From the NCBI GenBank assembly GCA_964292295.1, contig CAXYVC010000055.1, positions 1-16,556 on the forward strand: DNA of 16,556 nucleotides, read 5' to 3'. Position numbers and translations under genes: made by a program. The notes under the pieces are model-generated. The model ran no database searches, was not told the DNA's origin, and saw only the letters and a program-made list of their open reading frames with translations. Shown one piece after another: positions 1 to 14,565 of this stretch (within the stretch, counting starts at the first letter, position 1; each line of letters begins with the position of its first letter). This stretch comes from CAXYVC01 sp964292295 (GTDB lineage Bacteria; Acidobacteriota; Holophagae; Holophagales; Holophagaceae).

Positions 1-908
<908 letters not shown>

Positions 909-932
909 TCGCATCCTGCAAGGAGTTGCGCC

Positions 933-1082
933 ATGCGCGACATCATCCAGCTTCAGTGCACCGAGTGTAAGCGCAAGAATTACACGACGACCAAGAACAA
1001 GAAGACCACCTCGGGCAAGCTCGAGTTCAAGAAGTTCTGCCGCTTCTGCGGCGGTCACAAGGTGCACCGCGAAGCCAAGTGA
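933..1082 (+). CDS. rpmG: Large ribosomal subunit protein bL33 (49 aa)
   Basis: This small protein of the 50S subunit sits near the E site. It has 49 residues, usual for the family. The ATG is preceded by AAGGAG at 920-925 with a 7-base gap, and the stop is TGA at 1080-1082. It starts MRDIIQLQCTEC and ends CRFCGGHKVHREAK. The pairs CTEC and CRFC form a four-cysteine zinc ribbon, so this is the zinc-binding (C+) form; a zinc-free paralogue may exist elsewhere but cannot be seen. It lies 24 bases after tuf and before tRNA-Trp, a widely conserved order. Confidence 0.97.
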   Translation: MRDIIQLQCTECKRKNYTTTKNKKTTSGKLEFKKFCRFCGGHKVHREAK

Positions 1083-1092
1083 TCCGTTTGTT

Positions 1093-1141
1093 GGCCGGGC
1101 CCCGCACCACGCGGGGCCCAGGCCGGCGAGTGAATGCTCGC
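1093..1141 (+). other. Tandem GC-rich hairpins between rpmG and tRNA-Trp
   Basis: A 9-bp perfect stem (1097-1105 with 1111-1119, loop ACCAC) is extended by GGCC/GGCC (1093-1096 with 1121-1124) around one bulged A. A second 5-bp stem (1126-1130 with 1137-1141) ends two bases before the tRNA. There is no T-tract, so an intrinsic terminator is unlikely. A role in 3' end protection of the rpmG message or separation of mRNA and tRNA is an inference. Confidence 0.6.
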
Positions 1142-1143
1142 GA

Positions 1144-1219
1144 AGGGGAGTAGCTCAGCTGGTAGAGCAGCGGACTCCAAATCCGCAGGTCGCGGGTTCG
1201 AACCCTGTCTCCCCTGCCA
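1144..1219 (+). tRNA. trnW: tRNA-Trp (anticodon CCA)
   Basis: A complete 76-base cloverleaf. The acceptor stem AGGGGAG (1144-1150) pairs with CTCCCCT (1209-1215). The anticodon stem GCGGA/TCCGC encloses the loop CTCCAAA with anticodon CCA. The T arm contains the GTTCGAAC consensus, with two G-U pairs in its stem. The discriminator base is G and the 3' CCA is encoded (1217-1219). A tRNA-Trp gene in the tuf-to-secE interval occurs in several phyla, so it is probably cut out of a polycistronic transcript. Confidence 0.97.
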
Positions 1220-1230
1220 CATCGGACTAC

Positions 1231-1260
1231 GGCCCCGGCCCGACGCTGGGGCCGGTTTCG
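1231..1260 (+). terminator. Possible weak terminator or processing hairpin after tRNA-Trp
   Basis: CCGGCCC (1235-1241) pairs with GGGCCGG (1249-1255) around a 7-base loop, followed by TTTCG. An alternative pairing of GGCCCC (1231-1236) with GGGGCC (1248-1253) competes with it. The T-tract is only three bases, so termination would be partial at best. Secondary structure next to the tRNA 3' end could equally assist processing. Confidence 0.4.
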
Positions 1261-1287
1261 TGAAGGTCCACCCTTGAGGGAGTTCCC

Positions 1288-1482
1288 TTGTTGATCTCCA
1301 CCATCAAGAAGCAGACGAAAGACCTCCTCGCCGAACTGAACCGGGTGGACTGGCCCGGCAAGGAGAAGGTGGCGAGTGCCACGTGGTCCGTCCTCACGGT
1401 GTCCGTGTTCGTCGGGGCCTTCCTGTGGGCCGCGGACTACGCCATCTCCTGGGGGATGAAGGCCATCCTCCCCCACCACTGA
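1288..1482 (+). CDS. secE: Protein translocase subunit SecE
   Basis: SecE is the small clamp subunit that stabilises SecY in the SecYEG channel of the inner membrane. The gene encodes 64 residues, the short one-helix form typical outside Enterobacteria. An amphipathic stretch with the family signature ELNRVDWPGKEKV (about residues 16-28) precedes a single membrane helix at about residues 35-55. No ATG fits: an in-frame TGA at 1261 limits the 5' end, and tandem TTG codons at 1288 and 1291 follow GAGGGAG (1276-1282). The first TTG has a 5-base gap and the second 8 bases, so either may be used. nusG follows 13 bases downstream, the normal coupling. Confidence 0.95.
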   Translation: MLISTIKKQTKDLLAELNRVDWPGKEKVASATWSVLTVSVFVGAFLWAADYAISWGMKAILPHH

Positions 1483-1495
1483 ACCGGAGGCCGGG

Positions 1496-2131
1496 ATGAC
1501 CGAACATGCCGAGATCCCGCAGACGTCCGAGCCTGCCCTTGAGGCGGATCGGAAGCTAGCCTGGTTCATCATCCACACCTACTCGGGCTACGAGAAGAAG
1601 GTGATGGAGAGCCTGCGCCAGCGCGTGAAGATGGAAGAACGCGAGGAGACCTTCGGGGACATCCAGATCCCCGAGGAGACCTACGAGGAGATGAAGGTCG
1701 ACGCCAAGAGCGGCAAGAAGGAGCGGGTCCTCAAGACCCGGAAGTCCTTCCCCGGCTACATCCTCGTGCAGATTGCCGTGACGAAGAAGAGCGGCGGCGC
1801 CTTCGAGATGGAGGACGCGGACTGGCACCTCGTCCGGAACACGCCGAAGGTCACCTCCTTCGTGGGCGCGAACAAGAAGCGCCCCACGCCCCTGACGGAC
1901 GACGAGGTCCGCCAGATCATGCACCACCAGGAGGAGACGCAGGAGCGTCCCAAGCCCAAGTTCCACTTTGAGAAGGGCGAAAAGGTCCGTATCATTGATG
2001 GCCCCTTCGCCAACTTCGAAGGGGATGTGGAAGAGATCCACGAGGAGCGTTCCACGATCAAGGTGATGGTCACCGTGTTCGGTCGCTCCACCCCCGTGGA
2101 ACTCGATTTCATCCAGGTCGAGAAGCGCTAG
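1496..2131 (+). CDS. nusG: Transcription termination/antitermination protein NusG
   Basis: NusG binds RNA polymerase as a processivity factor and links it to Rho or to ribosomal protein S10. The protein has 211 residues against 181 in E. coli. An acidic N-terminal extension of about 20 residues precedes the NGN domain (about 22-145, with WFIIHTYSGYEKKV, FPGYILVQ and WHLVRNTPKV). A C-terminal KOW domain follows (about 157-211, with FEKGEKVRIIDGPFANFEG and FGRSTPVELDFIQVEK). A short insert rich in K, G and E (about 96-106) interrupts the NGN sheet relative to E. coli. The ATG follows CCGGAGG (1484-1490) at 5 bases. It sits between secE and rplK as in most bacteria. Confidence 0.98.
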   Translation: MTEHAEIPQTSEPALEADRKLAWFIIHTYSGYEKKVMESLRQRVKMEEREETFGDIQIPEETYEEMKVDAKSGKKERVLKTRKSFPGYILVQIAVTKKSGGAFEMEDADWHLVRNTPKVTSFVGANKKRPTPLTDDEVRQIMHHQEETQERPKPKFHFEKGEKVRIIDGPFANFEGDVEEIHEERSTIKVMVTVFGRSTPVELDFIQVEKR

Positions 2132-2150
2132 CTTCCCGCCGCTATATCAT

Positions 2151-2200
2151 CCTGGCGCCCTCGGGCGCCCACCAGGGCAGCAGTCGCCGGCGCGCGCCGG
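2151..2200 (+). other. Two GC palindromes in the nusG-rplK gap
   Basis: GGCGCC (2154-2159) pairs with GGCGCC (2164-2169) around CTCG, and a perfect 14-base palindrome CCGGCGCGCGCCGG lies at 2187-2200. Both fall in the 93-base gap before rplK and lack a T-tract. In E. coli the L1 repressor site controlling rplK-rplA is in the rplK leader. These stems occupy the same place, but I do not see a clear copy of the 23S rRNA L1-binding motif. Confidence 0.5.
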
Positions 2201-2224
2201 AATCCGCTGCAGGAGACGAGAGAC

Positions 2225-2656
2225 ATGGCCAAGAAGATCACCGGCTACATCAAGCTGCAGCTGCCCGCGGGCGAGGCCACGCCGGCCCCCCCCGTCGGCC
2301 CCGCGCTGGGCCAGCACGGCGTGAACATCATGGAATTCGTGAAGCAGTTCAACGCGAAGTCCGTGACCGCCGTGGAGAAGGGCACCATCCTGCCCGTCGT
2401 GATCACCGTCTACGCCGACCGCAGCTTCAGCTTCATCCTGAAGACGCCCCCGGCGGCGGTGCTGATCAAGAAGAAGCTCGGCCTCGACAAGGGCAGCGCG
2501 ACGCCCAACAAGGTGAAGGTGGGCAAGCTCACCAAGGCGCAGCTGCAGGAGATCGCCAAGGTCAAGATGCCCGACCTGAACGCCGCCGACCTGGAGGCCG
2601 CCATGCGCTCCATCGCCGGTTCCGCGCGCTCCATGGGCGTCGAGGTCGTCGACTAG
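2225..2656 (+). CDS. rplK: Large ribosomal subunit protein uL11
   Basis: L11 binds the GTPase-associated centre of 23S rRNA with L10, is required for stringent-factor activation and forms part of the thiostrepton site. Its 143 residues match the family length. The N-terminal domain has the proline-rich signature APPVGPALGQHGVNIMEF (about 19-38); the C-terminal rRNA-binding domain (about 75-143) ends with GSARSMGVEV. The ATG follows AGGAGA (2211-2216) at 8 bases. It is first of the four ribosomal protein genes here, 93 bases after nusG. Confidence 0.98.
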   Translation: MAKKITGYIKLQLPAGEATPAPPVGPALGQHGVNIMEFVKQFNAKSVTAVEKGTILPVVITVYADRSFSFILKTPPAAVLIKKKLGLDKGSATPNKVKVGKLTKAQLQEIAKVKMPDLNAADLEAAMRSIAGSARSMGVEVVD

Positions 2657-2668
2657 CCTTCTTCCCTT

Positions 2669-2705
2669 CGGGCTCCGTCCGGTTCGGACGGGGCCCGCTT
2701 CCTTT
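2669..2705 (+). terminator. Strong hairpin with weak T-rich tail after rplK (possible attenuator)
   Basis: A 13-bp stem (2669-2681 with 2685-2697, one G-U pair, three-base loop GTT) is followed by CTTCCTTT. It looks like an intrinsic terminator with an imperfect U-tract. Complete termination would cut rplA-rpoC from its upstream promoters, so partial attenuation or RNA processing is more likely. Confidence 0.55.
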
Positions 2706-2716
2706 GGATGTGGAGC

Positions 2717-2759
2717 CCCGCATCGTGCGGGATCCCGGCCACCGCGACCGTCATCGCGG
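2717..2759 (+). promoter_or_regulatory. Two further stems in the rplA leader
   Basis: CCCGCA (2717-2722) pairs with TGCGGG (2726-2731) around TCG. CCGCGA (2742-2747) pairs with TCGCGG (2754-2759) around a six-base loop. With the preceding 13-bp stem they make a three-hairpin leader of about 90 bases immediately upstream of the rplA ribosome binding site. A role in translational feedback by L1 is inferred from position only. Confidence 0.45.
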
Positions 2760-2783
2760 AAGATCTTTCCATCAGGAGAAACA

Positions 2784-3476
2784 ATGGCAACAACCGGAAA
2801 GAAGTACCGGGCTGCCGCCTCCAAGATCGAAGATCGCCCCTACGAGCTGAAGGAGGCCATCACGGCCATCGCGGACTCGGCTTACGCCAAGTTCGACGAG
2901 ACCGTGGAGGTCCACATGCGGCTCGGCGTGGACCCCCGCCACGCGGACCAGATGGTCCGCGGCACCATCGTGCTGCCCCACGGAACGGGCAAGACGATGC
3001 GGGTGGCCGTCATCGCTGCGGGCGAGAAGATCAAGGATGCGGAGGCCGCCGGTGCGGAGATCGTCGGTGGTGACGATCTCGTCGAGCGCATCGCAGGCGG
3101 TTTCCTGGAGTTCGACGCCCTCGTGGCGACGCCCGACATGATGAAGGGCGTGGGTCGCCTGGGCAAGGTGCTGGGTCCCCGTGGCCTCATGCCCAACCCC
3201 AAGACGGGCACGGTCACCTTCGAGGTGGGCAAGGCCATCAAGGAGATCAAGGCGGGCAAGGTGGAATACCGCGTCGACAAGACCGGCATCATCCACGCGC
3301 CCGTGGGCAAGCTCTCCTTCGGGGTGGACAAGCTCACCGAGAACGCCAAGGCGCTCATCGACGCCGTGCAGAAGGCGAAGCCTTCCGCTGCCAAGGGCAA
3401 GTATGTGAAGGCCATCCACATGGCCAGCACCATGGGCCCCAGCGTCTCCGTGTCCACCAGCATTGTTGAGAAGTGA
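2784..3476 (+). CDS. rplA: Large ribosomal subunit protein uL1
   Basis: L1 forms the mobile stalk that helps deacylated tRNA leave the E site, and in many bacteria it represses its own operon by binding mRNA. The 230-residue length is typical. Domain I is split around the inserted domain II (about 68-160). The signature GRLGKVLGPRGLMPNPKTGT is at about residues 126-145. The ATG follows AGGAG (2774-2778) at 5 bases. The gap to rplK is 127 bases and holds three hairpins, whereas in many bacteria rplK and rplA are nearly adjacent. The TGA is only eight bases from the rplJ ATG. Confidence 0.98.
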   Translation: MATTGKKYRAAASKIEDRPYELKEAITAIADSAYAKFDETVEVHMRLGVDPRHADQMVRGTIVLPHGTGKTMRVAVIAAGEKIKDAEAAGAEIVGGDDLVERIAGGFLEFDALVATPDMMKGVGRLGKVLGPRGLMPNPKTGTVTFEVGKAIKEIKAGKVEYRVDKTGIIHAPVGKLSFGVDKLTENAKALIDAVQKAKPSAAKGKYVKAIHMASTMGPSVSVSTSIVEK

Positions 3477-3484
3477 GGCGGACC

Positions 3485-3979
3485 ATGGATCGCGAACAGA
3501 AGCGTAATGAAGTGGCCCAGCTCAAGGGGACCTTCTCCACGGCGACGTCCGCGGTGGTCCTCGGCTTCAAGGGCCTGACTGTCGACAAGGACACCGCCTT
3601 CCGCCGGAACATCCGCGAGGGCAAGGGCCAGTACCGCGTGGCCAAGAACACCCTGTTCCGCCTGGCGGTGCAGGAGACCGGCTTCGCGAGCCTGGGCGAG
3701 CACTTCAAGGGCGCCACGGCCGTGGCGACGAGCGAAGGCGACGTGGTCGCGCTCGCCAAGGCGGTCAACACGTTCCTGAAGGACAACCCCGCGGCCAGCT
3801 TCAAGGGTGCCATCCTGGACGGGAAGCCGGTGACGGTTGCCGAGTTCCAGGCGATCGCCGAGCTGCCCAGCCGCGAGGCCCTCATCAGCAAGCTGCTGTG
3901 GCTCATGCAGTACCCCGTTTCCGGCCTTGCGGTCGCCCTCGACCAGATCCGGAAGCAGCGGGAAGAGGGCGCGGCCTGA
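3485..3979 (+). CDS. rplJ: Large ribosomal subunit protein uL10
   Basis: L10 anchors L7/L12 dimers to the GTPase-associated region of the ribosome. I chose ATG 3485, giving 164 residues starting MDREQKRNEV, which matches the family N-terminus. A GTG at 3473 is in frame but overlaps the rplA stop and would add four unlikely residues. GAGG (3475-3478), overlapping the rplA TGA, serves as ribosome binding site with a 6-base gap, suggesting translational coupling to rplA. The rRNA-binding domain includes YRVAKNTLFRLAV (about 54-66); the C-terminal helix that carries L12 dimers ends LDQIRKQREEGAA. There is no room upstream for the long L10 leader known from E. coli. Confidence 0.97.
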   Translation: MDREQKRNEVAQLKGTFSTATSAVVLGFKGLTVDKDTAFRRNIREGKGQYRVAKNTLFRLAVQETGFASLGEHFKGATAVATSEGDVVALAKAVNTFLKDNPAASFKGAILDGKPVTVAEFQAIAELPSREALISKLLWLMQYPVSGLAVALDQIRKQREEGAA

Positions 3980-4027
3980 TTCCCACCCCCCACCACCGAA
4001 TCCAGACATCCCAAGAGGAGACATTCC

Positions 4028-4405
4028 ATGGCTCTCACCGCTGACCAGCTGATCCAGGAAATCGAGTCCATGACCGTGCTCGAGCTGGCCAACCTCGTCA
4101 AGGCGCTCGAGGAGCGCTTCGGCGTTTCCGCCGCCGCCGTGTCCGTGGCCGGCGCCGGCGCTGCCGCCCCGGCCGCCGCCGCCGAGGAGAAGACCGAGTT
4201 CGACGTCGTGCTGGCGGATGCCGGCGCCAACAAGCTGAACGTGATCAAGGCCGTCCGCGAGCTCGTCGCCGGCCTGGGTCTGAAGGAGGCCAAGGACATG
4301 GTCGACGGCGCTCCCAAGACCATCAAGGAGGGCGCCCCCAAGGACGAGGCCCTCAAGATGAAGGAGAAGCTCGAGGCCGCTGGCGCCAAGGTCGAGATCA
4401 AGTAG
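4028..4405 (+). CDS. rplL: Large ribosomal subunit protein bL12 (L7/L12 stalk)
   Basis: L7/L12 is the multicopy stalk protein that recruits and stimulates translation GTPases. It has 125 residues, slightly longer than the 121 of E. coli. Residues about 1-35 form the dimerisation domain that binds L10. An alanine-rich hinge follows (about 36-54). The C-terminal domain (about 55-125) carries the factor-binding helices NKLNVIKAVRELVAGLGLKE and ends KVEIK. The ATG follows AGGAG (4016-4020) at 7 bases, and the gap to rplJ is 48 bases. No clear terminator follows, so transcription may continue to rpoB. Confidence 0.98.
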   Translation: MALTADQLIQEIESMTVLELANLVKALEERFGVSAAAVSVAGAGAAAPAAAAEEKTEFDVVLADAGANKLNVIKAVRELVAGLGLKEAKDMVDGAPKTIKEGAPKDEALKMKEKLEAAGAKVEIK

Positions 4406-4423
4406 GATTTTCCCGACCCAAGG

Positions 4424-4517
4424 ACCGAGCGCAAAGCGCGAGGTGCCTGTTCAAGGCCCTTGCGTTTTGCGCTTTGCGTCCCTGGGCGAAGTGGTATGCT
4501 TATTTCTTGCGCTCGGT
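4424..4517 (+). repeat. Overlapping inverted repeats with mutually exclusive pairing
   Basis: ACCGAGCGCAA (4424-4434) is the exact reverse complement of TTGCGCTCGGT (4507-4517). CGCAAAGCGC (4430-4439) is the exact reverse complement of GCGCTTTGCG (4469-4478). The left arms share bases 4430-4434, so only one helix can form in full at a time. The right arm of the outer repeat lies just downstream of the candidate -10 element. Confidence 0.65.
4492..4500 (+). promoter_or_regulatory. Candidate extended -10 promoter for rpoBC
   Basis: TGGTATGCT fits a TGN plus TATNNT extended -10 element (TATGCT at 4495-4500, four of six matches to TATAAT). The -35 region is poor: TTGCGT at 4474-4479 with a 15-base spacer is the best I see. 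If used, the rpoB leader would be about 220 bases long. Confidence 0.3.
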
Positions 4518-4685
4518 GCGGCATGCCGGGCCCGCAGGATTCCCCCAGCCAGCAGGAAGGGCACCGGTTGCTACAGCACAGAGCATCCGCACCTCAAGAA
4601 CACGTGGGTCGACCGCTCCCGGGGACGGGCGCAGGGTCGGCCTTCGGCCTGTCGTTGCCTCTCCCCTGAATCTTTCCCACATGTG

Positions 4686-4705
4686 CCGGCCGCGCTTGCG
4701 GCCGG
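4686..4705 (+). promoter_or_regulatory. GC hairpin upstream of the rpoB ribosome binding site
   Basis: CCGGCCGC (4686-4693) pairs perfectly with GCGGCCGG (4698-4705) around a GCTT tetraloop. It ends 15 bases before the GGAG (4721-4724) that precedes the rpoB ATG. There is no T-tract, so it may affect translation or stability rather than terminate transcription. Confidence 0.55.
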
Positions 4706-4730
4706 AAGCGGCCAGCGTCTGGAGTGAACC

Positions 4731-9125
<4,395 letters not shown>

Positions 9126-9160
9126 CCCGAACCGAAGAAACCAGGAGCTGAGAGGTCGCC

Positions 9161-13450
<4,290 letters not shown>

Positions 13451-13479
13451 GCCCCGGAACTTTCCTTGCCGGATGCAGG

Positions 13480-13519
13480 ACGGGCGCGCACTTCGGTGTC
13501 GTGCCCGTGCTTTTCTTGT
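13480..13519 (+). terminator. Intrinsic terminator after rpoC
   Basis: A 12-bp stem (13480-13491 with 13496-13508, one bulged T at 13499 and one G-T pair) is closed by a C-TTCG-G tetraloop and followed, after GC, by TTTTCTTGT (13511-13519). It sits 29 bases after the rpoC stop and separates the RNA polymerase operon from the polysaccharide genes. Confidence 0.88.
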
Positions 13520-13552
13520 GATAGATTGAGGATTCCTTGCAATGAGGTACGC

Positions 13553-14491
13553 GTGAATCTGCAACTCCCCCCGTGGGTCCCCGGCCTGAAGCGTCCCCTT
13601 CAGATCGGCTTCGCCGCAGCCTGCGCGACGGCCCTGCTGAGCCTCTTCCTGCCGAACTACTACAAGTCCGAGGCACGCGTACTTCCGGTGGAAGCCAAAA
13701 ACAACATGGGTGGGGGCCTCGGGAACCTCGCCGCCGCGGCTGCGGCCTTCGGCGTGAGTGTGCCCGGGGGGGACGGCAGCGATGCCAACTTCGTCGACAT
13801 CCTGAACAGCCGCACCCTGCGGGAACAGTTGCTCCAGACGACCTTCACGTTCCATGCGCGGGCCTGGCGCTTCGGCAAGCTGCGTGAGCGGCGGGAAATC
13901 CTCCAGGTCTTCCTGAAGGAGCGGAACGGGGACCGGGCACTGAAGCGCCTAGCCAAGGTGCTCGTGGTGTCCCGGGACCTGAAGTCCAAGGTCATCACCG
14001 TGGGCGCGGAGACCAGATCGCCGGAGCTCTCCCAGCAGGTGGCCCAGCGTGCGCTCCAGCTGTTGGAGGCCTTCGTGCAGCAGAAGGGGCGCACCCGTGG
14101 GGGCGCCAAGGCGCTCTTCGCCGAGGCGCGCCTGGAGGAGGCACGGAAGGAACGTGCCGAAGCTGAGGATGCACTGCGCGCCTTCCTCAACGGCAACCGC
14201 AACTACCTTTCCAGCCCTGACCCCGCGGTGCGCCTGAAAGGCATGCGCCTGGAATCAGAATACAAGCTGCGGGAGCAGCTGGTGGCGAGCCTCGCCATGA
14301 GTCGCGAACAGGCGCTGATGGAAGAGAAGAACGATATTCCCATCCTGAACGTTTTGGACCCGGGCAACCTGCCCATCGAGAAGAGTCGTCCCAGTCGTCT
14401 ATTCAACACCCTGGTCTCTTTCGCGCTCGCAGTGGTTGCAACTCTCCTCTATCGAGCTCGGATGGGAATCAGCAATTGGATTCAAGGATAG
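13553..14491 (+). CDS. Wzz-type polysaccharide chain-length determinant protein
   Basis: Proteins of this type sit in the inner membrane and set the chain length of O-antigen or capsule made by the Wzy pathway. I chose GTG 13553, giving 312 residues, after GAGGT (13544-13548) at 4 bases. An upstream TTG at 13466 would translate through the rpoC terminator. A membrane helix at about 16-34 is followed by a Gly/Ala-rich stretch (52-74), a periplasmic region with a predicted coiled coil (about 184-255), the ILNVLDPGNLPIEKSRPSR element typical before the second helix of Wzz proteins (264-282), and a second helix (about 283-300). No Walker motif is present, so it is not a fused tyrosine kinase. A TG-TAGATT extended -10 at 13519-13527 is a possible but weak promoter. 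G+C drops near its 3' end. Confidence 0.82.
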   Translation: MNLQLPPWVPGLKRPLQIGFAAACATALLSLFLPNYYKSEARVLPVEAKNNMGGGLGNLAAAAAAFGVSVPGGDGSDANFVDILNSRTLREQLLQTTFTFHARAWRFGKLRERREILQVFLKERNGDRALKRLAKVLVVSRDLKSKVITVGAETRSPELSQQVAQRALQLLEAFVQQKGRTRGGAKALFAEARLEEARKERAEAEDALRAFLNGNRNYLSSPDPAVRLKGMRLESEYKLREQLVASLAMSREQALMEEKNDIPILNVLDPGNLPIEKSRPSRLFNTLVSFALAVVATLLYRARMGISNWIQG

Positions 14492-14565
14492 CTCTAAGGC
14501 TGACTCAAAACAGTATTGCGCTATTTACAACTCTTGACCAACAAGACTTGTTGGAAAGCATTTCT

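Larger units (their letters stand above)
4406..4730 (+). promoter_or_regulatory. 325-base untranslated leader between rplL and rpoB
   Basis: No credible gene lies here; the open frames lack family features and a convincing ribosome binding site. The visible structures are an 11-bp inverted repeat (4424-4434 with 4507-4517), an overlapping 10-bp inverted repeat (4430-4439 with 4469-4478), three tandem heptads beginning TTGCG (4460-4480), a TG-TATGCT extended -10 candidate (4492-4500), and an 8-bp GC hairpin before rpoB. In E. coli the same gap holds an attenuator and an RNase III site. A comparable function here is inference. Confidence 0.6.

Noticed and set aside
4443..4727. Short frames in the rplL-rpoB gap
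   Set aside because: No plausible ribosome binding site, no family resemblance and they overlap the structured leader.
13466..13552. Upstream TTG start for the chain-length protein
   Set aside because: It would translate the rpoC terminator hairpin and add 29 residues unlike Wzz proteins; GTG 13553 has a better placed ribosome binding site.
14476..14565. Upstream TTG start for the flippase overlapping the previous gene
   Set aside because: The extra 30 residues are polar and unlike the start of flippases; ATG 14566 begins the normal N-terminal pattern.
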